NCBI GenBank assembly: GCA_938008435.1 | Contig: CALLKK010000011.1 | Coordinates: 62,001 to 126,000 of the forward strand | Source of the DNA: an uncultured Steroidobacter sp. | GTDB lineage: Bacteria; Pseudomonadota; Gammaproteobacteria; Steroidobacterales; Steroidobacteraceae | Direction: 5' to 3' | DNA length: 64,000 bases | Shown: piece after piece, positions 1-7,566 of the stretch | Layout: each line of letters opens with the position of its first letter | Position numbering within the stretch: the first letter of the stretch is position 1 | The notes under the pieces: generated by a model | What the model was told of the DNA's origin: nothing | Database searches by the model: none | Seen by the model: only the letters and a program-made list of their open reading frames with translations | Translations under genes and position numbers: made by a program

Positions 1-201
1 AGCAAGCTCAATACCTTGTGTCAGATCCTCTACCTGCTCGTGGTCGTTGCCTCCGCAGCGGCGCAGCGTGAGCCGGGGGCGCTCGTGATCGCGCTCGGCG
101 CGCTCGTTTTCGTCACGACGGTCGTGAGCGGGCTCGATTACGTGCTGACCTATACGCGCAAGGCGATCGCCGTGAGCCGCGAGCGCCGCGGCACCACATG
201 A
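1..201 (+). CDS. CDP-alcohol phosphatidyltransferase family protein, C-terminal end (partial)
   Basis: The 5' end lies outside the window; the frame is open from base 1 and stops at 199-201. The visible 66 residues begin SKLNT, which fits the region after the catalytic domain of CDP-alcohol phosphatidyltransferases, and continue with two hydrophobic segments (about residues 8-22 and 29-46) and a basic tail. Such a gene commonly precedes hda in gammaproteobacteria. The stop overlaps the hda ATG in an ATGA, so the two are probably co-translated. The family call rests on the tail and the neighbour only; the catalytic aspartates are not visible. Confidence 0.6.
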   Translation, partial: SKLNTLCQILYLLVVVASAAAQREPGALVIALGALVFVTTVVSGLDYVLTYTRKAIAVSRERRGTT

Positions 202-902
202 CTCTGACGCAGCTTCCGCTTCGCATTCGTCTGCGCGACAGCTCGGTGTTCGCGAGCTACTTCCCGGGACGCAATCAGCCGGTGGTCGATGCATTGCTCG
301 CACTCGTCTCCGGCGCACCGCCGACTTGCGTGTGGCTGCACGGCCCGCGCGGCGCTGGTAAGACGCATCTGTTGCAGGCTGCGTGCGTGCGTTGGAGCGA
401 GCAGGGCGCCACGACGGCCTATGTGCCGCTGCGCGAGCTGGGTGGCGAAGCCGAGGCGCTCAACGGCTATGGCCAGCTGGCATTGGTTGCAATCGACGAC
501 GCCGAGGTGGTCGCCGGCAATCCCGCGGCGGAGCGCGCGCTCTTTCGGCTGCATCAAGAGCTCGACGAAAGTGGCGGGCGCATGCTCGTGGCCGGTGCAA
601 GCCCGCCGGCTGCGCTCGACTTCAAGCTGCGCGATCTCGCCTCGCGCTTGAACGGCGGGCTGGTGCTCACGCTCCAGGCGCTCGATGACGACGAGCAGCT
701 GCAGGCGCTCAAGCTGCGCGCGCAGCTGCGCGGCTTCGAGCTGCCGGACGAAACGGTGCAGTACCTGCAGCGGCGCATGCCGCGCGACATGGCGAGTCTG
801 TGCGCGTTCCTCGATCGGCTCGACGAAGCCTCGCTGGTCGCGCAGCGCAAGCTAACAGTGCCTTTCGTACGGGAAGTACTGGCGCGCGAGGCGGCGCGGT
901 GA
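198..902 (+). CDS. hda: DnaA inactivator Hda
   Basis: A 234-residue AAA+ protein close to the ATPase domain of DnaA. Together with the DNA-bound sliding clamp, Hda stimulates ATP hydrolysis by DnaA and so prevents re-initiation. Visible features are an N-terminal clamp-binding-like QLPL segment at residues 5-8, an FxxYFPGRN entry motif, a Walker A GPRGAGKTH at residues 49-57 and a Walker B LVAIDDAE at about 96-103. Length matches the family. The ATG overlaps the stop of the preceding gene by four bases. It converges on the DUF2069 gene with a 10-base gap. Confidence 0.93.
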   Translation: MTLTQLPLRIRLRDSSVFASYFPGRNQPVVDALLALVSGAPPTCVWLHGPRGAGKTHLLQAACVRWSEQGATTAYVPLRELGGEAEALNGYGQLALVAIDDAEVVAGNPAAERALFRLHQELDESGGRMLVAGASPPAALDFKLRDLASRLNGGLVLTLQALDDDEQLQALKLRAQLRGFELPDETVQYLQRRMPRDMASLCAFLDRLDEASLVAQRKLTVPFVREVLAREAAR

Positions 903-912
903 GCCTGCGCGG

Positions 913-1257
913 CTACGCGTCGACGGGCCGGCTCACGCGTAGATAAACGATCGCGAGCGCGAACAAAACGAAGCTCAGCAACAGCGAAAGGCTCGCCCAG
1001 AGGCGCGCGGCAGGATTCGCGACGACCTCCATCAGCGACAGCGTCAGATAGAGAACCAAACACAGCGTCAGCGCAGCGAAGCTGCGACGCCGGCCGCGTG
1101 CCAGATAGGGCAGGAACGCACCGAGTGGCAGCACCGCGACGGTCGCCAGCAGCACGCGCCCGAGCGAAACGCCGCCGCTCAGCGTGCCGATGGCGATCAC
1201 GCCGATCAGCCCGACTGCAACATAGAGCACGAGCGCCCGCAGGCGCGTTTCCGTCAT
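913..1257 (-). CDS. DUF2069 family membrane protein
   Basis: A 114-residue protein with four predicted membrane helices (about residues 8-28, 33-53, 60-79 and 88-107) and short charged loops, which is the pattern of the DUF2069 family. Its function is unknown. The start is the ATG at 1257, eight bases after the wrbA stop, so it is very likely co-transcribed with wrbA; the same pair occurs in Pseudomonas and relatives. The frame stays open upstream into wrbA, but that extension has no membrane-protein character and was left out. Confidence 0.8.
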   Translation of the reverse strand: MTETRLRALVLYVAVGLIGVIAIGTLSGGVSLGRVLLATVAVLPLGAFLPYLARGRRRSFAALTLCLVLYLTLSLMEVVANPAARLWASLSLLLSFVLFALAIVYLRVSRPVDA

Positions 1258-1265
1258 CGAGCCGC

Positions 1266-1856
1266 TCACCGCGCGAGCCGCACCGCCAGCTCGGCGACGC
1301 GCCGTCCGAGGAGCTGCGCGAGCGTTCGTTCGTCGTCCGACAGTGCGCCTTGACCCTCGCCCGCGACGTGGCTCGCACCATAGGGAGAGCCGCCGGTGCG
1401 TGTCCGAGTGAGCGCTGCTTCCGTGTAAGGCAGACCGACGATGTACATGCCGTGATGCAGCAGCGGGAGCATCATCGAGAGCAGAGTGCTTTCTTGGCCG
1501 CCGTGCATCGTCTGCGTCGAGGTGAAGACGGCCGCCGGCTTGCCCGCGAGCGCACCGCTCAGCCAGAGCGCGCTGGTGCTGTCGATGAAGTGTTTCATCG
1601 GGGCGGCCATGTTGCCGAATCGGGTCGGGCTGCCGAGCACCAGGCCGGCGCACTCGCGCAAGTCATCGTGCGTCGCGTACGGCGGACCTTCTGCCGGGAC
1701 GCGCGGCTGCGGCTGCTCGATGACGGTATCGACGGGCGGCACCGTGCGCAGACGTGCGCTCGCGCCGGCCACCGATTCGACGCCGCGGCAGACCTGCCGC
1801 GCGAGCTCGGCCGTGCTGCCTTTGCGCGAATAAAACAGAACGAGTATTTCCACCAT
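1266..1856 (-). CDS. wrbA: NAD(P)H:quinone oxidoreductase, WrbA type
   Basis: A 196-residue flavodoxin-fold enzyme that reduces quinones by two electrons using FMN and NAD(P)H. Evidence is the N-terminal FMN phosphate loop (LFYSRKGSTAELA), the GSPTRFGNMAAPMKHFID segment, and the TSTQTMHGGQE and SPYGASHVAG stretches typical of WrbA. Family length is about 198. The ATG at 1856 was chosen because the 28 codons open upstream have no similarity to the family and the flavodoxin fold starts at once after this Met (MVEILVLFYS). First gene of a two-gene unit with the DUF2069 gene. Confidence 0.9.
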   Translation of the reverse strand: MVEILVLFYSRKGSTAELARQVCRGVESVAGASARLRTVPPVDTVIEQPQPRVPAEGPPYATHDDLRECAGLVLGSPTRFGNMAAPMKHFIDSTSALWLSGALAGKPAAVFTSTQTMHGGQESTLLSMMLPLLHHGMYIVGLPYTEAALTRTRTGGSPYGASHVAGEGQGALSDDERTLAQLLGRRVAELAVRLAR

Positions 1857-2197
1857 GCGCGAGAAATCTCCGCGAACGTCTTGGGCGCGCGCTGCTGTGG
1901 GAGGAACGCAACGCGACGCCGCTACGGCGACCGCGCGCATTGTATGGGGGCTTTGCTTGACGGTGTAGGTTATCCGTTGCTACGGTCGATCGCACAGGTT
2001 GCTCGCGCGCGTTGCGCGTTGCGAGACCGACGGAGAAGAAGCACGCCTTGACCGAGACGCGCATCGAACGTACGAGAAGGGCCACTCGTCGTCGCGACGA
2101 AGCGTCGGCTCGATGCGTCGCCCCGATGTCACGCTGTCCGCACCGAAGCTTTGAGGGGAAAGGCTTTCAGGGTAAAGGCGTTGAGGTGAAGAAACCG
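1857..2197. other. Non-coding gap between divergent wrbA and lipoprotein gene
   Basis: About 340 bases with no credible gene. It holds a sigma-70-like promoter reading right (1957-1986) and a leader of about 200 bases before the lipoprotein gene. I found no clear promoter reading left into wrbA and no strong terminator. Confidence 0.6.
1957..1986 (+). promoter_or_regulatory. Candidate sigma-70 promoter for the lipoprotein gene
   Basis: A TTGACG at 1957-1962, an 18-base spacer, and TACGGT at 1981-1986 preceded by TGC (extended -10). Five of six -35 bases match consensus. The predicted start is near 1993, about 205 bases before the lipoprotein ATG. Confidence 0.4.
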
Positions 2198-2503
2198 ATG
2201 GTTCCTTGGCTGCGCACCGGGTTCGCGCTCCTGGCGTGTGTCGCTGGCCTGACAGCATGCGCAGGCGCGCCCGTTCAAGAAATGAGCAACGCGCGGCAAG
2301 CGATCAAGGCGGCGCGCGAAGCCGGCGCCGACCAGGTCGTGCCGAGCACTATGAGCGAAGCGCAGGCGTTGCTCGAGCGCGCCGAAGCCAATCTGCAGCG
2401 CCGTGCTTATCGCGACGCCCGGCGCGACGCCATTGCGGCGCGCGGCAAGGCCGGCGAAGCGCTCGATGCCGTGCGCGTGTCCAATCGCGACGGCGCCACT
2501 TAG
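2198..2503 (+). CDS. DUF4398-type small lipoprotein
   Basis: A 101-residue precursor with a short signal peptide and a lipobox (LTAC, Cys21), so probably lipid-anchored in the envelope. The mature part is Ala/Arg-rich and helical (ARQAIKAAREAGA, then EAQALLERAEANLQRRAY), as in DUF4398 proteins, whose function is unknown. The ATG at 2198 has GAGGTG nine bases upstream. A GTG at 2186 would add MKKP, giving a more basic signal peptide, and is the main alternative. The longer open frame upstream of these starts looks like leader. Confidence 0.72.
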   Translation: MVPWLRTGFALLACVAGLTACAGAPVQEMSNARQAIKAAREAGADQVVPSTMSEAQALLERAEANLQRRAYRDARRDAIAARGKAGEALDAVRVSNRDGAT

Positions 2504-2536
2504 TCGCTGCTCCAATTCACTCGATACGTTCCGTTG

Positions 2537-2824
2537 ATGTCCACGCTCGTCGCGAGACGCTGTTACGTCTCTGGTCGCGTTCAAGGAGTCTTCTATCGCG
2601 CATCCACCCGCCAGCGCGCCTTGGAGCTCGGCTGCACCGGCTATGCGCGCAATCTGCCCGATGGCCGGGTCGAGGTTCTGGCCGTCGGTGAGCCGCAGGC
2701 GGTCAAGACGCTCATCGATTGGCTGTGGCAAGGGCCGCCGGCGGCAAAGGTCACGGAAGTGGAGGTGATCGAGCTCGAGCTGGACGCGCTCGGGCCACGT
2801 CCGGACGGCTTTACGACCGCGTGA
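2537..2824 (+). CDS. acyP: Acylphosphatase
   Basis: A 95-residue enzyme that hydrolyses the carboxyl-phosphate bond of acyl phosphates. The family signature is complete: the phosphate-binding loop VSGRVQGVFYR with catalytic Arg21, and the general-base Asn39 in GYARNLPDG. Length is normal. Start is the ATG at 2537; a TTG directly before it would add one residue. It follows the lipoprotein gene by 33 bases and converges on the transglycosylase gene. Confidence 0.93.
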   Translation: MSTLVARRCYVSGRVQGVFYRASTRQRALELGCTGYARNLPDGRVEVLAVGEPQAVKTLIDWLWQGPPAAKVTEVEVIELELDALGPRPDGFTTA

Positions 2825-2845
2825 CGGGCAGGGGAGTCACGCTGC

Positions 2846-3424
2846 TCAGTTGAAGTGCCAGCGCGTCGCCAGCCTGGCGAGCACCAGATCCGAATAGGTC
2901 CGGCGCCCGACGCTGCCGTTGTAGCGGGCGAGGGCACGCGTGTAATCGCCGTTCTCGCGTTCGAGATAGAACTTGAGGATCGTGCAGCCCATGCGAATGT
3001 TCTGCGGGATACGCACGAGCTCCTGATTGGTCATGCCGAGCTGCCGCGGCCAGAACGGCATCACCTGCATCAGACCGACTGCGCCGGCCGATGACACGGC
3101 CCAGCGATCGAAGCCGCTCTCGACGTCGATGACGGCCATGATGAGCCCCGGGGGCAGATTGAGCCTCTGGGCTTCGCAATAGACGTGATGCAGAATCTCG
3201 GCCCGCTCCGTCGGATCGGGCACACGCTTCAAGAGCTTCGGCTCCATCGCGGCCCGCCAGACTTGTTCGGCGAACTTGTCCTCGAAGCACTCCTCGGCAT
3301 TGAGCGCCTGCGTCAAGAGCTTGCCGAGCTCGGGATCCTGCTGATGATCCGCAAGGGCGGGCAGGCCGAAGGCGCACAGCACCGCGGCGAGGAAACAACC
3401 TAGAGGCCAACGAGTTAGGGTCAT
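2846..3424 (-). CDS. Secreted lytic transglycosylase (SLT domain)
   Basis: A 192-residue precursor with a clear signal peptide (residues 1 to about 25, ending LPALA) followed by a goose-lysozyme-like SLT domain. Visible are the catalytic Glu102 in AVIDVESGFD, the GLMQVMP motif at 117-123 and ARYNG near 166-170. It should cleave glycan strands of murein in the periplasm, releasing anhydromuropeptides. It lacks the superhelical part of large Slt70 and has no lipobox, so it is probably a small soluble periplasmic enzyme. A perfect CRP-type palindrome lies about 40 bases upstream of the ATG. Confidence 0.88.
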   Translation of the reverse strand: MTLTRWPLGCFLAAVLCAFGLPALADHQQDPELGKLLTQALNAEECFEDKFAEQVWRAAMEPKLLKRVPDPTERAEILHHVYCEAQRLNLPPGLIMAVIDVESGFDRWAVSSAGAVGLMQVMPFWPRQLGMTNQELVRIPQNIRMGCTILKFYLERENGDYTRALARYNGSVGRRTYSDLVLARLATRWHFN

Positions 3425-3729
3425 GATCGGCGCGCATCCTGCGTTGGTATTCGGCGCGGCGCTGTGACCTGCTTCACAGCCGTTCGGCGCGGTGGCGAGC
3501 GTGGCGGCGCGGCGCGCGGCCCACTATCATGCCCCGGTGGCCTCAGAGCGTGTAGATCTTAGACGGTGCAAAGGGCATACAGCGTCCGGCGCGTGCCGAG
3601 CCGGCTCTCCTCATCCGTGCGAAGCCTCGTGATTCGTTCAGATCGCCATGAGCGAGCGGAGGCGTGCGTTGCGGCCGATGAGGTGTCCGCACGACGTAGC
3701 CTCTAGCTTGAAAATAGGTGCCGATCATC
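3425..3729. other. Regulatory gap between divergent transglycosylase gene and pssA
   Basis: About 305 bases without a credible gene. It contains a CRP-type palindrome at 3463-3478 and a possible rightward -10 (TATCAT, 3525-3530) followed by a GC-rich discriminator but lacking a -35. If that -10 is used, pssA would have a leader of nearly 200 bases. Confidence 0.55.
3463..3478. promoter_or_regulatory. CRP/Vfr/Clp-type operator, perfect palindrome
   Basis: The sequence is TGTGA-N6-TCACA with spacer CCTGCT, matching both half-sites of the CRP-family consensus exactly, and one more base pair of symmetry (C/G) extends it. It sits between two divergent genes, so it could act on the transglycosylase gene, on pssA, or on both. 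A CRP-family protein is not encoded in this window. Confidence 0.65.
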
Positions 3730-4512
3730 ATGGCCACGGATTACCAGACCGAGAGCTTGAGCGAGGAGGGCCAGCCCTCCCGCGGCGTCTATTGGCTCCC
3801 GAATCTGCTGACCACCGGCACGCTGTTCGGCGGGTTCTACGCCATCGTTGCCGCCATCGACGGCAACTTCACCCGCGCTGGGTTCGGCGTCTTCGTCGCG
3901 ATGCTCTTCGACGGGCTCGACGGGCGCGTGGCTCGCTGGACGAAGACCCAAAGCGACTTCGGCAAGGAATACGACAGTCTCTGCGACATGGTCGCGTTCG
4001 GCTTGGCGCCCGCGATCGTCGTGTATCAGTGGGGCATCGAGCGCATCGCCGACTACGGCCAGTTCTGGTACCGCTTCGGCTGGCTGGCGGCGTTTTTCTT
4101 TGCCGTGGCTGCGGGCTTGCGCCTGGCGCGCTTCAACTCGCGCGTGGCCGTCGTCGATAAGCGCTACTTCGAAGGGCTGCCGAGCCCTTCGGCAGCCGGG
4201 ACGGTCGCCGGATTCGTGTGGGTGGTGAGCAAGTTCGAGGTGCCGAGCTTGCCTGCGCTCGTGCTCGCCTTCTTGATCACGATCGCGGCCGGCGTGCTCA
4301 TGGTGAGCAGGTTCTCGTACTGGAGCGGCAAGGACATCGACGTGCGCGGCCGCATCCGCTGGATGTACATCGCCGCGATTCCGCTCGTCTTCGTGATCGT
4401 CGCGCTCGCGCCCGAGTCGTTGTTCACGCTGTTCGCGATGTACGCCGCTTCGGCGCCGCTCTATTGGGTTTGGCGGCGGCTGCGCCGCAAGCACAGGGTC
4501 GTCAGCAAGTGA
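3730..4512 (+). CDS. pssA: CDP-diacylglycerol-serine O-phosphatidyltransferase
   Basis: A 260-residue membrane enzyme that makes phosphatidylserine from CDP-diacylglycerol and serine, the committed step to phosphatidylethanolamine. The CDP-alcohol phosphotransferase signature D-G-x2-D-G-x2-A-R-x8-G-x3-D-x3-D is intact (Asp61, Asp64, Gly78, Asp82, Asp86). Several hydrophobic helices follow. The ATG at 3730 has AGGTG about ten bases upstream; a GTG at 3718 would add four residues. Its stop overlaps the GTG of the glycosylase gene by four bases, indicating translational coupling. Confidence 0.9.
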   Translation: MATDYQTESLSEEGQPSRGVYWLPNLLTTGTLFGGFYAIVAAIDGNFTRAGFGVFVAMLFDGLDGRVARWTKTQSDFGKEYDSLCDMVAFGLAPAIVVYQWGIERIADYGQFWYRFGWLAAFFFAVAAGLRLARFNSRVAVVDKRYFEGLPSPSAAGTVAGFVWVVSKFEVPSLPALVLAFLITIAAGVLMVSRFSYWSGKDIDVRGRIRWMYIAAIPLVFVIVALAPESLFTLFAMYAASAPLYWVWRRLRRKHRVVSK

Positions 4513-5270
4513 ACTCGCGCAAGCTGGCTTATCTGCGCGCGCTCGATATCGATGTGTGGGTGCGCCGCGAGCGTCCCGCAGGCGAGGACGTCGTCGAGGC
4601 CGCGCCGGTCGAGCAAGCGTCGGCGCAAGAGATGGAGCCGCCTGAGACGCGCGTCGTCGATGCGCCGACTCCGGTGCTCGAGCCGTCCGATGTGAGCGGG
4701 CTCGGCTGGGAGGAGCTCGCTGTGCGTGTGCGCAACTGCACGCTGTGTCCGCTACACGCCACGCGCACGCAAGCCGTGTTCGGCGTCGGCAATCGCCAGG
4801 CCGAGTGGATGGTCATCGGCGAGGCGCCCGGCGCCGACGAAGATCGCCAAGGCGAGCCGTTCGTCGGGCGTGCGGGTCAGCTGCTCACTGCCATGCTGAA
4901 GGCGATCGGCCTGAAGCGCGAAGAGGTGTTCATCGCGAACATCCTGAAGTCGCGGCCGCCGAACAATCGCGATCCGCGGCCCGAGGAGGTGCGCGCATGC
5001 CTGCCGTATCTGTATCGGCAGATCGAGCTCGTCAATCCACAGCTGATCCTCTGCGTCGGCCGTATAGCCGCACAAACCCTGCTACAAACCGATACGCCGA
5101 TCGGTAAGCTGCGTGGCAAGCTGCACCGAATCGCAGGGGAGCGGCCGATGATCGTGACCTACCATCCGGCGTACCTTCTGAGAACCCCGGGCGAGAAGCG
5201 CAAGGCCTGGAGCGACCTCATGCTCGCCGTGCGCACGTTCGCGAGCTTGCAAGGCGGTCGGCCGTCATGA
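4509..5270 (+). CDS. Uracil-DNA glycosylase, family 4, with iron-sulfur cluster
   Basis: A 253-residue enzyme that excises uracil from DNA. The family-4 motifs are present: GEAPGADEDRQGEPFVGRAG, and TYHPAYLLR near the C-terminus. All four cluster cysteines are visible: CTLC in the N-terminal part, then a Cys in VRACLPYL and a second 17 residues later in LILCVGR, matching C-x2-C-xn-C-x(14-17)-C. An N-terminal extension of roughly 60 residues, rich in Glu and Pro, precedes the domain. Start is the GTG at 4509 overlapping the pssA stop; the stop overlaps the rimI ATG by four bases. Confidence 0.93.
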   Translation: MNSRKLAYLRALDIDVWVRRERPAGEDVVEAAPVEQASAQEMEPPETRVVDAPTPVLEPSDVSGLGWEELAVRVRNCTLCPLHATRTQAVFGVGNRQAEWMVIGEAPGADEDRQGEPFVGRAGQLLTAMLKAIGLKREEVFIANILKSRPPNNRDPRPEEVRACLPYLYRQIELVNPQLILCVGRIAAQTLLQTDTPIGKLRGKLHRIAGERPMIVTYHPAYLLRTPGEKRKAWSDLMLAVRTFASLQGGRPS

Positions 5271-5746
5271 GCGCCGAGCTCAAACCGCCGAGCGCGGCCC
5301 CGTCGATTCATTTCCGCCCCATGACGCTGGAAGACGTGCCCGGGGTCATCGCCGTCGAGCGGGCCTCGTATCCCTTCCCGTGGAGCGAGGGGGTGTTCCG
5401 CGACTGCGTGCGCGTCGGGTACTTCTGCCGCGTGGTCGACGTGGACGGACAGGTCGGCGGCTACGGCATCATGTCCTACGGCGCGGGCGAGGCGCACATC
5501 CTCAACATCTGCATCCGCAGCGATCTGCGCGGCCAGGGGCTCGGGCGCAAGCTCATGGAATACCTGCTCGATCGCGCCCGCGCGGCGCAAATGCAGGACG
5601 TGTTCCTGGAAGTGCGGCCCTCCAACCCCGTCGCGATCGCGCTCTACACCTCGCTCGGCTTCACGCAGATCGGCGTGCGCAAAGGCTATTACCAGGCCGT
5701 CGGCGGCCGTGAAGACGCGCTCGTCTACAAGCTCACGTTCGAGTAG
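5267..5746 (+). CDS. rimI: Ribosomal protein S18-alanine N-acetyltransferase RimI
   Basis: A 159-residue GNAT enzyme. RimI acetylates the N-terminal alanine of ribosomal protein S18, whose gene rpsR lies at 48933 in this window. The acetyl-CoA binding loop RGQGLG is at residues 88-93, preceded by the beta strand HILNICIRSDL and followed by EVRPSNPVAIALYTSLGF, typical of RimI. ATG at 5267 overlaps the glycosylase stop. Third gene of the coupled pssA-glycosylase-rimI set. Confidence 0.9.
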   Translation: MSAELKPPSAAPSIHFRPMTLEDVPGVIAVERASYPFPWSEGVFRDCVRVGYFCRVVDVDGQVGGYGIMSYGAGEAHILNICIRSDLRGQGLGRKLMEYLLDRARAAQMQDVFLEVRPSNPVAIALYTSLGFTQIGVRKGYYQAVGGREDALVYKLTFE

Positions 5747-5796
5747 CCCAGTACCGCGCGATGGCTCGCGGACCGGTCGGTGGCCGGCCGCTCGGG

Positions 5797-5802
5797 TACA
5801 AT
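5797..5802 (+). promoter_or_regulatory. Candidate -10 element for prfC
   Basis: TACAAT, five of six to consensus, followed directly by a CGCGCGCC discriminator. The predicted start is near 5809, 26 bases before the prfC ATG. I see no good -35. Confidence 0.4.
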
Positions 5803-5834
5803 CGCGCGCCTTCCCGAACCACGATGCCCGGTCC

Positions 5835-7430
5835 ATGTCAGCGCTCAACGACGAAATCTCACGCCGCCGCACGTTCGCCATCATCTCGCACCCCGACGCC
5901 GGCAAGACGACGCTGACGGAAAAGCTGCTGCTGTTCGGCGGCGCCATTCAGCTCGCCGGCACCGTCAAAGGGCGCAAGGCGGCGCGGCATGCCACCTCGG
6001 ACTGGATGCGGCTCGAGCAGCAGCGCGGTATCTCCGTGACGTCCTCGGTCATGCAGTTCCCGTACGAAGGGCGCATCGTCAACTTGCTCGATACGCCGGG
6101 CCACGAGGATTTCTCCGAGGACACGTATCGCACGCTGACCGCCGTCGACTCGGCGCTGATGGTGATCGACTGCGCCAAGGGCGTCGAGGAGCGCACGATC
6201 AAGCTCATGGAGGTATGCCGGCTGCGCGATACGCCGATCATGACCTTCATTAACAAGCTCGACCGCGACGGCCGCGAGCCGATGGAGCTGCTCGATGAGA
6301 TCGAGCGGATCCTGAAGATCCAGTGCGCGCCGGTTACTTGGCCGATCGGCATGGGACGCGATCTCAAAGGCATCTATCACCTGCTCGAAGATCGAATCTA
6401 CATCTATCGCGAGAGCGAGAAGGGGCGGGCCGGCTCGCACGACACGATCGACGGGCTCGATAGCGCTGCGGCGAGCGAGTTCCTCGGCGAGCGCGCGGCG
6501 GCATTTCGCGACGAGGTCGAGCTCGTGCGCGGGGCGGCGCCCGAGTTCGACGTCGAACAATATCTGCGCGGCAAGCAGACGCCGGTGTTCTTTGGCTCGG
6601 CGATCAGCAATTTCGGCGTCGCGGAGCTGCTTTCGGCGTTCGTGAGGCACGCGCCCGGTCCGCTGCCGCGCGCGACTACCACGCGCAGCGTCGAGCCGCA
6701 CGAGGAGAAGCTCACCGGCTTCGTGTTCAAGATTCAAGCGAACATGGACCCCGGCCATCGCGATCGGATCGCGTTCATGCGCATCTGCTCCGGCAAGTAC
6801 ACGAAGGGCATGCGTCTTTATCACGTCCGCCTCGGCAAGGAGCTGCGCATCAGCGACGCGCTGACGTTCCTCGCCTCCGACCGACAGCACACCGACGAAG
6901 CCTATGCCGGCGACATCATCGGCCTGCACAACCACGGCACGATCAACATCGGCGATACCTTCACCGAAGGCGAGTCGCTCATGTTCACGGGTATTCCGAA
7001 CTTTGCGCCCGAGCTGTTCCGCCGCGTCGTGCTGCGCGATCCGCTGCGCATGAAGGCGTTGCAGAAGGGACTCGACCAGCTCTGCGAAGAGGGCGCGACG
7101 CAGGTCTTCCGTCCGCTGCGCAACAACGACCTGATCCTGGGCGCGGTCGGGCAGCTGCAATTCGATGTCGTTGCGTTCCGCCTGCAGGACGAGTACGGCG
7201 TGCAGGCGACCTTCGAGAACGTCAACGTGCATACGGCACGCTGGATCTACGCCAAGGACGCCAAGAAGCTGGAGGAATTTCGCGCCAAGGCATACGAGCA
7301 TCTGGCGCTCGATCATGCCGGCGAGCTTGTCTATCTCGCGCCGACACGCGTCAATTTGCAGCTGACGCTAGAGCGTTGGCCGGATATCGAGTTCCGCGAG
7401 ACGCGCGAGCATCTGGCCGCGGCGGCGTAG
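5835..7430 (+). CDS. prfC: Peptide chain release factor 3
   Basis: A 531-residue translational GTPase that recycles RF1/RF2 from the ribosome after termination. Visible are G1 at residues 19-25 (HPDAGKT), the RGISVTSS switch I region, DTPGHEDFSEDTYRT (G3), NKLDRD (G4), and the C-terminal RF3 domains. Length matches E. coli (529). The ATG at 5835 was chosen because MSALNDEISRRRTFAIISHP is the normal RF3 start; the frame is open upstream through the end of rimI but carries no family sequence. It probably has its own promoter just upstream. Confidence 0.97.
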   Translation: MSALNDEISRRRTFAIISHPDAGKTTLTEKLLLFGGAIQLAGTVKGRKAARHATSDWMRLEQQRGISVTSSVMQFPYEGRIVNLLDTPGHEDFSEDTYRTLTAVDSALMVIDCAKGVEERTIKLMEVCRLRDTPIMTFINKLDRDGREPMELLDEIERILKIQCAPVTWPIGMGRDLKGIYHLLEDRIYIYRESEKGRAGSHDTIDGLDSAAASEFLGERAAAFRDEVELVRGAAPEFDVEQYLRGKQTPVFFGSAISNFGVAELLSAFVRHAPGPLPRATTTRSVEPHEEKLTGFVFKIQANMDPGHRDRIAFMRICSGKYTKGMRLYHVRLGKELRISDALTFLASDRQHTDEAYAGDIIGLHNHGTINIGDTFTEGESLMFTGIPNFAPELFRRVVLRDPLRMKALQKGLDQLCEEGATQVFRPLRNNDLILGAVGQLQFDVVAFRLQDEYGVQATFENVNVHTARWIYAKDAKKLEEFRAKAYEHLALDHAGELVYLAPTRVNLQLTLERWPDIEFRETREHLAAAA

Positions 7431-7463
7431 CACAGTCAACCGGGCAGGCGCTCGAGCGAGCGC

Positions 7464-7530
7464 GGCGATGCCGGCACACACGAAAGTAAGGTAAGCTCGC
7501 GTCTCGAACGTCTCGATCGCCGGCATCGCC
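7464..7530. repeat. 12-bp perfect inverted repeat with 43-base spacer
   Basis: GGCGATGCCGGC at 7464-7475 and its exact reverse complement at 7519-7530 lie in the 136-base gap between prfC and the transporter gene. The spacer includes a direct repeat of CGTCTCGA. There is no U-run, so this is not a standard terminator; it could be a long RNA stem or an operator pair. Confidence 0.6.
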
Positions 7531-7566
7531 TGAGAACAACCGATCGCTGCCATCACGCCGCCGCCC

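Noticed and set aside
3462..3479. LexA-type SOS box
   Set aside because: CTGT and ACAG are ten bases apart here, not eight; the inner TGTGA/TCACA symmetry fits CRP-family sites instead.
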